16,315 nt of DNA, from assembly GCA_900552365.1 (NCBI GenBank), contig URZP01000025.1, forward strand, positions 1 through 16,315, written 5' to 3'. This DNA comes from an uncultured Coriobacteriaceae bacterium. Its GTDB lineage: Bacteria; Actinomycetota; Coriobacteriia; Coriobacteriales; Eggerthellaceae. A program made the translations under genes and the position numbers. Numbering within the stretch: position 1 is the first letter of the stretch; every line of letters begins with the position of its first letter. The notes below the pieces were generated by a model. The model saw only the letters and a list, made by a program, of their open reading frames with translations. It was not told where the DNA came from and did not search any database. Positions 1 through 12,848 of the stretch are shown in pieces.

Positions 1-4779
<4,779 letters not shown>

Positions 4780-7700
4780 TTAGCGCTCCTCCCCTTCGTT
4801 GCCGATCAAATCGTTAGAATCTTCAGATTCCAGGTCACTCATCAAATCTCCCAGTTCCGCAGCGATGCTGTCCAGGGCAGACGCGTCGTCTTCCTCGGTC
4901 TTCTTGGCATCGGCTGCAAGTGCGCCGTAAAGCGCCTGGTCTTCGTCTTCGGCATCCTCGGACACCGTAATGGGTTGCAGGTCGTGGCCCTCGAGCTCGA
5001 CGTTCAGGCACAAGGAACGCATCTCCTTGATAAGAACCTTGAAGCTCTCGGGGACCTCGGCGGCAGGGATGTTCTCGCCCTTGACGATGGCCTCGTACGA
5101 CTTGACGCGGCCCGAGGTGTCGTCGGACTTGACGGTGAGGATCTCCTGCAGGACGTTGGATGCGCCGTATGCGTACAGCGCCCAAACTTCCATCTCGCCG
5201 AAACGCTGGCCGCCGAACTGAGCTTTGCCGCCCAGAGGCTGCTGCGTGATAAGGCTGTAAGGGCCGGTCGAACGGGCATGGATCTTATCGTCGACCATGT
5301 GACCCAACTTAAGCATGTAGGTGGTGCCGACGGTGATGGGCTCGCGGAACTTCTCGCCCGTGCGGCCGTCGTAAAGCCACGTCTTGCCTTCGGGGGTGAC
5401 CTGCGGCACGAACTCGTCGCGTGCAAGGTCGCCGTACTTCTCGTGGTTCAGGTTGATGAGGTTGCGGTTCGAGTTGACGATAGCGGACTGGATCTCTTCC
5501 TCGTTCGCACCGTCGAAGACCGGGGTGGAAACGAAGAACGGGCCCTCTACTGCCTCATCGGTGTTCTCGTCGTCCGACCAACCCCACATGGCAGCCCAGC
5601 CAAGGTGGTTCTCAAGGAGCTGTCCGACGTTCATACGAGAAGGAACGCCCAGAGGGTTCAGGATGACGTCGATCGGCGTGCCGTCTGCCATGTAAGGCAT
5701 ATCCTCGACCGGCAACACGCGGGAGATAACGCCCTTGTTGCCGTGACGACCGGAAAGTTTGTCGCCGGGCTGAACCTTACGCTTCTGAGCGATGTAGATG
5801 CGGACAAGCTCGTTCACGCCAGGAGCCAGCTCGTCGCCGGCCTCGCGAGTGAAGCGGCTGATGCCGATGACGCGGCCGCCGGAGCCATGGGGCACCTTCA
5901 GAGAGGTGTCGCGGACCTCGCGGGCCTTCTCACCGAAGATGGCGCGCAGCAGGCGCTCCTCGGCGGTGAGCTCGGTCTCGCCCTTAGGGGTGACCTTGCC
6001 AACCAGGACGTCGCCAGGGCCAACCTCGGCGCCGATGCGGATGATGCCGTCAACATCGAGATCGGAGATCATGTCGTCGGAGATGTTCGGGATCTCGCGG
6101 GTGATTTCCTCGGGACCGAGCTTGGTGTCGCGGGCATCGATCTCGTATTCGGAGATATGGATGGACGTGAGCAGGTCTTCAGAGACGACGCGCTCGGAAA
6201 CGATGATAGCGTCCTCGTAGTTGTAGCCTTCCCACGGCATGTATGCAATGAGCAGGTTCTGACCGAGTGCAAGCTCGCCGCCGTCGCAGGACGGGCCGTC
6301 AGCCAGCACGTCGCCAGCCTGGACCTCGTCGCCCTTGCGGACGATCGGGCGGTGGTTGATGCAGCCGGACTGGTTGGAGCGCTGGAACTTGGGAACCAGG
6401 TACTCGTCGTACTCGCCATCGTTGTTCAGGACGATGATGGTCTGGCCATCGACGTAGTCGACGACGCCGGCGTTCTGGGCGACCAGCATCTCGCCGGAGT
6501 CAACGGCGATGCGGTACTCGATGCCGGTGCCGACATAAGGAGCATGCGGCTTGAGCAGCGGCACTGCCTGACGCTGCATGTTCGAACCCATGAGCGCGCG
6601 GTTTGCGTCGTCGTGCTCGAGGAACGGGATGAGCGAGGTTGCGACGGAGGTCATCTGACGCGGGGAAACGTCCATGTACTGAACGTTCTCGGGCGCGATC
6701 TCGTCGGGCTCGCCGAACATGCCGGAAGCGTCCTTGGTGCGGCAAAGGATGCGCTCGGACTTATGGAAGGTGCCGTCCTCGTCGAAGCGGCCGAAAACGC
6801 GGGTTTCGGGATCGAAGGTCTCGTTTGCCTGGGCTATGACGTAGTTCTCTTCCTCGTCAGCGGTCAGGTAATCGAACTCGTCGGTGACCTTGCCATCGAC
6901 GACGCGGCGGTACGGGGTCTCGATGAAGCCGAAGCGGTTGACGCGGGCATACGTAGCCAGCGAGCCGGTAAGGCCGATGTTCGGGCCTTCAGGCGTCTCG
7001 ATGGGGCACATACGGCCGTAATGCGAATTGTGAACGTCGCGGACTTCGAAGCCTGCGCGCTCGCGCGACAAGCCGCCCGGGCCCAGTGCGTACAGACGAC
7101 GCTTGTGCGTGATGCCTGCAGCAGGGTTGGACTGGTCCATGAACTGGGACAGCTGCGAAGAACCGAAGAATTCCTTGATGGAGGCGACGATAGGACGAAT
7201 GTTCACCAGCGACTGCGGGGTGATCTCGTCAGGCTCCTGCATGCTCATGCGCTCGCGGACGACGCGCTCCATGCGCGACAGGCCGATGCGGAACTGGTTC
7301 TGGATCAGCTCGCCGACCGTGCGGATGCGGCGGTTGCCGAAATGGTCGATATCGTCGACGGAGAAGCCCTCCTGACCCTCATGCAAGGCGATGATGTACT
7401 TCATCGTCTTGACGATGTCCTCTTCAGTAAGCGTGGAGGCATCGTTCTCGGGGTCGAGCTGAAGCTTCTTATTGATTTTGTAACGGCCGACAGCGGCAAG
7501 GTCGTAGCGCTGCGGGTTGAAGAACAGGCCGTCGAGAAGCGTGCGGGCAGAGTCGAGCGTGGGCGGCTCGCCTGGACGGAAACGCTTGTACAGCTCGATG
7601 AGGGACTCCTCGCGAGTGGTTGCGGGGTCGCGATCGAGCGTGCGCAGGATCATCTCGGAAGAGCCAAGAAGCTCGATGATCTCCTCGCGGGTCTCGGCAA

Positions 7701-8310
7701 GACCGAGAGCGCGGACCAGCAAGGTTGCCGGCTGCTTACGACGACGGTCGATGCGCACGTGGAGGACGTCACGCTTGTCGGTTTCGAACTCGAGCCATGC
7801 ACCACGGCTGGGGATGACCTTGGCGTTGTAGATGGTCTTCGGCGAAGTCTTGTCAACCTCGGTGGAGAAGTAAACGCCAGGGGAACGAACCAGCTGGGAA
7901 ACGACGACGCGCTCGGTGCCGTTGATGATGAAGGTGCCGCGCGGGGTCATGAGCGGGAAGTCGCCCATAAAGACCTCTTGCTCCTTGATCTCGCCCGTTT
8001 CCTTGTTGATGAAACGGATCTCGACGAAGAGCGGGGCCTGATACGAGACGTCCTTCTCTTTGCACTCATCGACCGTGTACTTCGGGTCACCGAACGAATG
8101 CTTGCCGAACTCGACGACCATGTCCTTGGTCGAGTTCTCGATGGGGCTGATGCTCGCGAATGCCTGATCAAGACCTTCGGTCTTGAACCATTCGAAGTTC
8201 TCCGTCTGAACGGCGATCAAGTTGGGAACATCCATTACGTCCGGAATTTTCGCGAAGCTGCGGCGCGTCCTGTAACGGCTGGTGGAAGTGGGATTTTGTC
8301 CTTTAGCCAC
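4780..8310 (-). CDS. rpoB: RNA polymerase beta subunit
   Basis: Second-largest catalytic subunit of RNA polymerase, 1176 residues. The chosen start is GTG at 8310 (product begins VAKGQNPTSTSRYR, with GTG read as Met) because AAGGAGG lies nine bases upstream at 8320-8326. The longer reading from 8394 would begin inside the promoter. Visible landmarks: N-terminal lobe (PNLIAVQTENFEWF), the rifampicin region FGSSQLSQFMDQSNPAAG then ITHKRRLYALGPGGLSRE (residues 382-416), IETPEGPNIGLTGSL, the highly conserved GRHGNKGVISRVLPVEDMP, GVPSRMNVGQLLE, and the C-terminal clamp-contact block GGKAQFGGQRFGEMEVWALY. An acidic tail of about 60 residues follows. Tyr407 occupies the position of E. coli Ser531. 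The TAA stop abuts the rpoC ATG, so the pair is one transcription unit with probable translational coupling. Confidence 0.98.
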   Translation of the reverse strand: MAKGQNPTSTSRYRTRRSFAKIPDVMDVPNLIAVQTENFEWFKTEGLDQAFASISPIENSTKDMVVEFGKHSFGDPKYTVDECKEKDVSYQAPLFVEIRFINKETGEIKEQEVFMGDFPLMTPRGTFIINGTERVVVSQLVRSPGVYFSTEVDKTSPKTIYNAKVIPSRGAWLEFETDKRDVLHVRIDRRRKQPATLLVRALGLAETREEIIELLGSSEMILRTLDRDPATTREESLIELYKRFRPGEPPTLDSARTLLDGLFFNPQRYDLAAVGRYKINKKLQLDPENDASTLTEEDIVKTMKYIIALHEGQEGFSVDDIDHFGNRRIRTVGELIQNQFRIGLSRMERVVRERMSMQEPDEITPQSLVNIRPIVASIKEFFGSSQLSQFMDQSNPAAGITHKRRLYALGPGGLSRERAGFEVRDVHNSHYGRMCPIETPEGPNIGLTGSLATYARVNRFGFIETPYRRVVDGKVTDEFDYLTADEEENYVIAQANETFDPETRVFGRFDEDGTFHKSERILCRTKDASGMFGEPDEIAPENVQYMDVSPRQMTSVATSLIPFLEHDDANRALMGSNMQRQAVPLLKPHAPYVGTGIEYRIAVDSGEMLVAQNAGVVDYVDGQTIIVLNNDGEYDEYLVPKFQRSNQSGCINHRPIVRKGDEVQAGDVLADGPSCDGGELALGQNLLIAYMPWEGYNYEDAIIVSERVVSEDLLTSIHISEYEIDARDTKLGPEEITREIPNISDDMISDLDVDGIIRIGAEVGPGDVLVGKVTPKGETELTAEERLLRAIFGEKAREVRDTSLKVPHGSGGRVIGISRFTREAGDELAPGVNELVRIYIAQKRKVQPGDKLSGRHGNKGVISRVLPVEDMPYMADGTPIDVILNPLGVPSRMNVGQLLENHLGWAAMWGWSDDENTDEAVEGPFFVSTPVFDGANEEEIQSAIVNSNRNLINLNHEKYGDLARDEFVPQVTPEGKTWLYDGRTGEKFREPITVGTTYMLKLGHMVDDKIHARSTGPYSLITQQPLGGKAQFGGQRFGEMEVWALYAYGASNVLQEILTVKSDDTSGRVKSYEAIVKGENIPAAEVPESFKVLIKEMRSLCLNVELEGHDLQPITVSEDAEDEDQALYGALAADAKKTEEDDASALDSIAAELGDLMSDLESEDSNDLIGNEGEER
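4786..4790 (-). promoter_or_regulatory. Ribosome binding site of rpoC inside the rpoB end
   Basis: AGGAG, six bases before the rpoC ATG, lies within the last codons of rpoB (context GGGGAGGAGCGCTAAATG). The rpoB TAA is immediately followed by the rpoC ATG, an arrangement typical of coupled translation of the two equimolar subunits. Confidence 0.7.
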
Positions 8311-8319
8311 GAGGCTTTT

Positions 8320-8326
8320 CCTCCTT
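8320..8326 (-). promoter_or_regulatory. Ribosome binding site fixing the GTG start of rpoB
   Basis: AAGGAGG lies nine bases upstream of GTG at 8310. It supports the start giving VAKGQN over the in-frame TTG at 8394, which has no comparable site. Confidence 0.75.
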
Positions 8327-8367
8327 AGTGAACACCCGTGATTCTGCAAAAAGTCACAATCGAATAG

Positions 8368-8394
8368 ACTATAACGGGATACAAGGAGGGTCAA
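8368..8394 (-). promoter_or_regulatory. Probable housekeeping-sigma promoter of rpoBC
   Basis: On the minus strand, TTGACC (8389-8394) is followed after 15 bases by TATAGT (8368-8373). Reading the -10 as TAGTCT two bases later gives 17-base spacing. The predicted start is near 8360, leaving a leader of about 50 bases before the rpoB GTG. The local sequence is clearly AT-richer than its surroundings. The hexamers are seen in the sequence; promoter activity is inferred. Confidence 0.6.
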
Positions 8395-8457
8395 GAAAAT
8401 TTTTCAGCAACTGTGTGGTTTCGCTGTTCTTTCCAGCGTTCATCAGGGATTTCAAAC

Positions 8458-8488
8458 TGTGAATTCGATTTGATGATGCGAATTCACA
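8458..8488. repeat. Perfect 10-bp inverted repeat between sdaA and rpoB
   Basis: TGTGAATTCG (8458-8467) and CGAATTCACA (8479-8488) flank 11 bases. The repeat lies 102 bases past the sdaA stop and about 65 bases upstream of the rpoBC promoter. As RNA from the sdaA side it would form a hairpin followed by GTTTGAAATCC, a poor T-tract, so it is a weak intrinsic terminator at best. As DNA it has the shape of an operator. Apart from this repeat and the promoter I see nothing else in the 8311-8589 gap. Confidence 0.5.
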
Positions 8489-8589
8489 ACGCCCTGCAAA
8501 TCGGATCCACATGTGTTTTCATCGATGTTGCAAAGCCCCATCCGAACAACGGGGGAAGCTGCAGAATGCACTCTTCCCAACGCCGTGGA

Positions 8590-10227
8590 TCAGTTGCTGC
8601 AAGCCGGGCGCAAATGGGATTCGCACCAGGCGCAGGCATCGAGCGTCGCCGCCAAACCGCCCAGAGCGCTTTCGCGCAACTCGAACGGAAGCGAACGACC
8701 CACTTTGAACATAGCATCGACGGTTTGGTCGAAACCCACCAGGTTGCCGATGCTGGTCAGCGCGATCTGAGCGCTGACCAGCGCCGTGGCCGCACCCGAC
8801 GCGTTCCTTTTCTGGCACGGCACCTCGACAAGCCCCGCCACCGGATCGCACACCAGGCCCATCATGTTCGTGAGCGCATTTCCGGCGGCGTTCAGGCACT
8901 GACGCGGCGATCCGCTCTCAAGCTCGACCGCGGCAGCCGCAGCCATAGCGGCAGCCGAACCGATCTCGGCCTGGCATCCGCCCTCGGCGCCCGAAACCGT
9001 GGCATTGCACGTGATGAGGTAGCCAACGGCCGCAGCGCAGGCCAAAGCCCGCTCGATCTGCGCGTCGTCGTAGCCCTTCGCCTTCTGAAGCGCCAGCAGC
9101 ACGCCGGGGATGACGCCCGCCGAGCCAGCCGTGGGCGCGGCAACGATGCGGCCCATCGAGGCGTTCGTCTCGAGCACCGCCATGGAATACGTCGCCGCGC
9201 TGGCAACAGGTTCGCCGCATATATCGCGGGCGGAGCCGCGAAGCGCCGCCATACGTGCAGCCTCGCCGCCCAAAAGCCCGCCAATGGAAGGACGCTGAAC
9301 GCTTAGGGGGCCGAACGCCGATTCGCGCATGACTTCAAGAATGCGATGCAAATAGTCGGCGGAGGCGTCTTGGAAGCCGCGGCTTTCCGTAAGCGCTGCC
9401 TCGCGGCGCAAAAATGCCTCGGAAATAGAGATGCCGCCTTCATCGCAACGGCGCAAAAGCGACTTGCCCGTGGCGAAATCGACGGACTTGAAACGCTCGA
9501 GCGCTTGCTGCTGCACCTCGGCGGAGACCGCTTTCCCCGACGGCCCCGAGAAACCGACGGCGCCCATGATGCGGACGTCGTGGACAAGGGGGCTTGACAT
9601 GATGGCCCGGCGAACCTCGCCCGCCACCTCTTGGTCGGTTTCCAAGATGGTCCATGCCGCATCGCCGCGCTGCTCGCGATACAAGCGCGCGGTGGCGATA
9701 TTCACGCCGTGCTCGCTCAAGCGCGCGGCGATATGCGCCAACACGCCCGGCTTGTCGCTTTGATGCACGACGACGCTGGGAATGTCGCCCGTGATGAACA
9801 CGTCCACGCCGTCGATGCGTTTGATGACAGCGGCGCCGCCGCCGATGCTCTCGCCGCGCACCTCCATATGGCCACCGTCCTCGTCGTCAAGGATGACGTC
9901 GATGGTGTTGGGGTGTTCGAATCCGTCATCATCGGGAAGCGGCGTGAAGGCGAATGAGAGGCCCGCACCTTCAGCGTAGGCGAAGGAATCGCGAATGCGC
10001 AGATCGTCCGGCGCGAAACCAAGCATGCCCGCAACCAGCGCCTTATCGGTACCGTGGCCGACGAGCGTGTGGGCGAAGCTTCCCAAAAGACGAAATTCGA
10101 CGTGCACCGGACGCGCGGCGGCAAGCCTGCGGGCCATGTACGCGATGCGCAAAGCGCCCGCCGTATGCGAGCTTGACGGCCCGACCATCACCGGCCCGAT
10201 AACGTCCCTCAATCCCAAAGAAACCAA
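8590..10227 (-). CDS. sdaA: L-serine ammonia-lyase (iron-sulfur-dependent L-serine dehydratase), single chain
   Basis: Deaminates L-serine to pyruvate and ammonia using a [4Fe-4S] cluster; cytosolic. The 545 residues contain both halves of the enzyme. The beta domain comes first with GPSSSHTAGALR (16-27). An ACT-type domain follows at about 145-215 (VVVHQSDKPGVLAHIAARL). The alpha catalytic domain fills the rest, with APTAGSAGVIPG (364-375), GCQAEIGSAAAM (Cys418) and CDPVAGLVEVPC (Cys460, Cys471). Cys543, third from the end, matches the C-terminal tail cysteine known to enter the active site in Legionella. The order beta-ACT-alpha looks like the two-subunit SdaAB/SdaAA type joined in one chain. 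The start is TTG at 10227, chosen for GGAGGG (10232-10237) four bases upstream. It lies 87 bases after the NYN gene and may be read from the same transcript. Family assignment is firm; ACT regulation is inferred. Confidence 0.93.
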   Translation of the reverse strand: MVSLGLRDVIGPVMVGPSSSHTAGALRIAYMARRLAAARPVHVEFRLLGSFAHTLVGHGTDKALVAGMLGFAPDDLRIRDSFAYAEGAGLSFAFTPLPDDDGFEHPNTIDVILDDEDGGHMEVRGESIGGGAAVIKRIDGVDVFITGDIPSVVVHQSDKPGVLAHIAARLSEHGVNIATARLYREQRGDAAWTILETDQEVAGEVRRAIMSSPLVHDVRIMGAVGFSGPSGKAVSAEVQQQALERFKSVDFATGKSLLRRCDEGGISISEAFLRREAALTESRGFQDASADYLHRILEVMRESAFGPLSVQRPSIGGLLGGEAARMAALRGSARDICGEPVASAATYSMAVLETNASMGRIVAAPTAGSAGVIPGVLLALQKAKGYDDAQIERALACAAAVGYLITCNATVSGAEGGCQAEIGSAAAMAAAAAVELESGSPRQCLNAAGNALTNMMGLVCDPVAGLVEVPCQKRNASGAATALVSAQIALTSIGNLVGFDQTVDAMFKVGRSLPFELRESALGGLAATLDACAWCESHLRPACSN

Positions 10228-10231
10228 GGCG

Positions 10232-10237
10232 CCCTCC
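10232..10237 (-). promoter_or_regulatory. Ribosome binding site supporting the TTG start of the serine dehydratase
   Basis: GGAGGG precedes TTG (10227) by four bases. The protein then begins MVSLGLRDVIGPVMVGPSSSH, the usual distance from the N-terminus to the GPSSSHT motif. Confidence 0.6.
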
Positions 10238-10255
10238 GTTCGAACGGCCTACAGC

Positions 10256-10273
10256 GGCAGCGTTGACGCTGCC
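10256..10273. terminator. Short hairpin between the NYN gene and sdaA
   Basis: GGCAGCG (10256-10262) and CGCTGCC (10267-10273) pair perfectly around a TTGA/TCAA loop. It lies in the 87-base gap after the NYN stop. No T-tract follows on the minus strand, so termination would be inefficient. It could equally be a leader structure or processing site before sdaA. Confidence 0.3.
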
Positions 10274-10314
10274 CAATTACGAGAACGTGTGATCGCGTCC
10301 CTTTGAACCAGCTT

Positions 10315-10857
10315 CTACATGCCGTCGCGCAGCGCTTTGAGCTTGGCAAGCGTGTTTGCATCGATACGACTGGCAACCGTGCGCTTCTCGGCGACCTTCG
10401 GCGTTTCGTCAAGATGGATCTCTTCGTAGTATCCCGCCATTTCACGGCTGAAGCCCTCGGCGCTCATACGATCCACGCCGAAACCGAACACGGTGTCTTG
10501 GATGGTGGCGTCGGATGTGACGACGAGCGTCTCGATCTTGCGCTGGCGCGCATCGTGAGCAAGCTTCTCGATAACTTTGTCGGCAGACGAGCCAGCAGGC
10601 GAGAACACCACACGCACGCCGCCGATCTTCTGCGTTTCACCCGTGGAATACTCGTTGCCGCCGCCGTCGAACACGATCGTGGCCTGATACTCTTTGCCCG
10701 CGAAATACGCAACGTCTTTGATAAGCATCTCGCGCGACCTGTTCAGGATATCGTCCTCGTAGTCGGCAGTGGGAGCGGCGATGTGCTTATAGCGGCTACC
10801 GCTTCGCAGCACGTTGAAGCCGTCGACGATCAAAATGCGCTTGCGATCCTTCGGCAT
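10315..10857 (-). CDS. NYN-domain ribonuclease, YacP/Rae1-like
   Basis: A 180-residue PIN-like (NYN) nuclease of the YacP family. The Bacillus member, Rae1, cleaves mRNA in the ribosomal A site. Visible acidic core: VDGFNVL (Asp12, Asn15), VFDGGGNEYS (Asp64), SSADKVIE (Asp93) and VVTSDATIQD (Asp116). This is the standard order of metal-binding residues. The family's usual length is about 170-180, so the protein is complete. The start is ATG at 10857, preceded by AAGGAGG (10865-10871) seven bases upstream. Its ATG overlaps the upstream gene's stop by one base (TGATG), so translation is probably coupled. In Bacillus, rlmB and yacP are neighbours; here rlmB is two genes upstream with a hydrolase gene between. 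Fold and family are confident; Rae1-type ribosome action is inferred from family and context. Confidence 0.85.
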   Translation of the reverse strand: MPKDRKRILIVDGFNVLRSGSRYKHIAAPTADYEDDILNRSREMLIKDVAYFAGKEYQATIVFDGGGNEYSTGETQKIGGVRVVFSPAGSSADKVIEKLAHDARQRKIETLVVTSDATIQDTVFGFGVDRMSAEGFSREMAGYYEEIHLDETPKVAEKRTVASRIDANTLAKLKALRDGM

Positions 10858-11981
10858 CAGCGCGCCTCCTTCGATTCCAGCGGCGCGTTGACGACGTCGC
10901 TTTTGTTGGCAGCGGCATGAAGCAGCTTCCCGAAGCCGTCGTGCAGCGCCGCGCGTACCTTCTCGTCTGACCCGATGATGGTTTTGAACGCATCAATGGG
11001 CGTGGCAACCTTCTCGCCTTCGCCGAAGCCCGTGGCACCACCGGACGAGCACACCAAGAAAAACGCCTCGATGAAACGCTCTCGCTCATCGGCGTCCATG
11101 GACCTCAGCCAATCGTCAAGGGTGCGCCTGCCGTAATCGGCAGCCGCATCAAGCTTGCCGCGATCGACGAACGAGGCGTTCTCGACGTCAACCAGCCAGG
11201 TGTAAGGATCGTGCTGCATAAAGGTGCCGATGCCGTTGCTTTGCACGACCTTCATGACGGGAACGGTCTCGAACAGCTGGCCGAACACAGAAAGCTGCGG
11301 CACCGTTTTCGAGACCTTGGGAATAAGCGCGACGAACGCGTCCGACTCAACGATCTCTTCGTAAAAGCCGGGGCCATCGTGGTCGAAGACGCGCACGATG
11401 CGGTCGCGCACCTCTGCCGGGGCGTTCATCGAGCAATAGGTTGCAAGGTTGCCGCCCTTGGAATGACCGCCCACGAACAAATTGCCCGTGGTTGCCTCTG
11501 CGCATTCAAGCAGATACGCGAGCGATTCGATCTGGGCGGGAACGGGGTAACTGACCGCCAGGTTGAAATCTTCCTTCCAACCGACGATGGTCATATCCGT
11601 GCCGCGAAACGCCACGAACGTGTCGCCGTTCGGAAGAAGGAAGCACGTTGCCGAGAACTGGATGCCGCGATCGGCGTCGATGTCGTTGACGTAACGGCAA
11701 ACGCGAACCTCGCGGAAACGGGGCGAGGAAGCGAACGCGGCAATAAGGCGCGCGTTCGGTTTAGGATCACGCAAGCCGCCGTAAAGCCGTTCCAGGTTCT
11801 CGGCTTGGAAAAGGTCACGCAGCAAGCGCCCCCCGCCCGTGGTTGCATCGGGGAACGTTTCGCCGATTCGCAAGTAGGCAAGTTGGCAAAACGCCAAGCT
11901 GTCGACCTCGTTCACCGGAAGATCGGAAAACGACGTGAACGTGCGCTCGACGTAGTCGACGATGGTTCTTTGCTCCGGCAT
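10857..11981 (-). CDS. DUF2974 (Mbeg1-like) alpha/beta hydrolase
   Basis: A 374-residue lipase-like alpha/beta hydrolase. The nucleophile elbow is GGHSKGG (171-177, Ser174). FVAFRGTD (122-129) is the usual oxyanion-side strand. VFDHDGPGF (198-206) and MQHDPYTW (255-262) offer the acid (Asp200 or Asp202) and His257 of the triad. The N-terminal NEVDSLAFCQLAYLR block is typical of DUF2974. No signal peptide or membrane segment is visible, so the protein is probably cytosolic. The substrate is unknown. The start is ATG at 11981, 18 bases after the rlmB TAG, with only a weak AGGTG as ribosome site. The stop overlaps the NYN nuclease start. It sits between two genes that are adjacent in Bacillus, which suggests a shared transcript rather than a shared pathway. 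Confidence 0.8.
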   Translation of the reverse strand: MPEQRTIVDYVERTFTSFSDLPVNEVDSLAFCQLAYLRIGETFPDATTGGGRLLRDLFQAENLERLYGGLRDPKPNARLIAAFASSPRFREVRVCRYVNDIDADRGIQFSATCFLLPNGDTFVAFRGTDMTIVGWKEDFNLAVSYPVPAQIESLAYLLECAEATTGNLFVGGHSKGGNLATYCSMNAPAEVRDRIVRVFDHDGPGFYEEIVESDAFVALIPKVSKTVPQLSVFGQLFETVPVMKVVQSNGIGTFMQHDPYTWLVDVENASFVDRGKLDAAADYGRRTLDDWLRSMDADERERFIEAFFLVCSSGGATGFGEGEKVATPIDAFKTIIGSDEKVRAALHDGFGKLLHAAANKSDVVNAPLESKEAR

Positions 11982-11999
11982 TGCCGCACCTGTTCGCTG

Positions 12000-12788
12000 C
12001 TAAGCCTGCTCGGTCGAACGACGCGGGTAGCCGCCCTTCTCGGGACGGTTCTGGCGCAGCCACTCGTACATGAACGCAGTGGAAGCCTGGGCAACGTTCA
12101 GCGAAGACACCTCGCCCATCTGGGGCAGGCGGCCGAACAGGTCGCAGTTGTCAAGAGCCAGGCGCGAAACACCCTCGTGCTCGTTGCCCATGACCAGGCC
12201 GATCTTGCCCTTCAGGTTCATGTCCCAAATCTCGTCCTGAGCATGCTCGGTTGCAGCGGCGATCCAAAAGCCGCTTTCCTGCAGGCGCTTGATGGCTTGA
12301 ACGATATTCGAGGTTTGGGCGATGGGCATATGGGCCACGGCGCCCGCCGAGCTTTTATAGGTGGAAGCATCGACATGGGCGCTGCGCTTGTTGGGAATGA
12401 CCACGCCGCACGCACCGACGGATTCGGCGCTGCGGATAACGGCACCCAGGTTGCCCGCATCGGTGATGTGATCGAGCAGGACCACCAAGGCACGGCCGTC
12501 GTTTTCGGCTGCATAGCGCTCGGCTGCGGCGATGACGTCGCCGATTCCGACGTAACCGAAAGGCTTGGCCTCGGCGATGACACCCTGATGGCTGTCGCGC
12601 ACCGAGAGCTCGTCAAGCTTCTTGCGCGAAACCTTGTCCACGCGGATGTCACGCTGGCGCGCCTTGCGCAGGATATCGCCCACCATCTGGTCTTGATGGA
12701 GGTTGTCGGCGATCATGATGCGCTTGAGCGGAACGTTCACGCGCATTGCCTCGATGATGGGGCGCTTGCCCTCGATGTAATCGGCCAT
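12000..12788 (-). CDS. rlmB: 23S rRNA 2'-O-methyltransferase, TrmH/SpoU family (RlmB-like)
   Basis: SPOUT-class methyltransferase using S-adenosylmethionine. RlmB methylates the ribose of G2251 in the peptidyl-transferase region of 23S rRNA. The N-terminal substrate-binding domain starts MADYIEGKRPIIEAMR, the usual start of the family. The three SpoU motifs are NLGAVIRSAESVG (113-125, with Asn113 and Arg119), LVMGNEHEGVSR (198-209) and LPQMGEVSSLNVAQAS (221-236), which form the trefoil knot. With ATG at 12788 the protein is 262 residues, a normal length. An in-frame ATG at 12923 would add 45 residues with no homology pattern, so it is rejected. The ribosome site is a modest AAAGGC. It is the first gene of the cluster running to the NYN nuclease. 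Family is certain; G2251 specificity rests on similarity and on the linkage with the YacP-like gene. Confidence 0.9.
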   Translation of the reverse strand: MADYIEGKRPIIEAMRVNVPLKRIMIADNLHQDQMVGDILRKARQRDIRVDKVSRKKLDELSVRDSHQGVIAEAKPFGYVGIGDVIAAAERYAAENDGRALVVLLDHITDAGNLGAVIRSAESVGACGVVIPNKRSAHVDASTYKSSAGAVAHMPIAQTSNIVQAIKRLQESGFWIAAATEHAQDEIWDMNLKGKIGLVMGNEHEGVSRLALDNCDLFGRLPQMGEVSSLNVAQASTAFMYEWLRQNRPEKGGYPRRSTEQA

Positions 12789-12848
12789 GTGCTGCCTTTC
12801 GCCCGCCGAGCCACGCAGGCACGCGGGAATTCGATCGGAATCCAAATA

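Noticed and set aside
8311..8394. A longer RpoB start at TTG 8394, adding 28 residues
   Set aside because: That stretch contains the probable promoter, and GTG 8310 has a strong AAGGAGG at good spacing, so the extra residues are unlikely to be translated.
8413..9306. A 297-codon plus-strand frame over the rpoB leader and the sdaA 3' half
   Set aside because: Most of it is antisense to the iron-sulfur domain of the serine dehydratase. The product is arginine-rich and without motifs.
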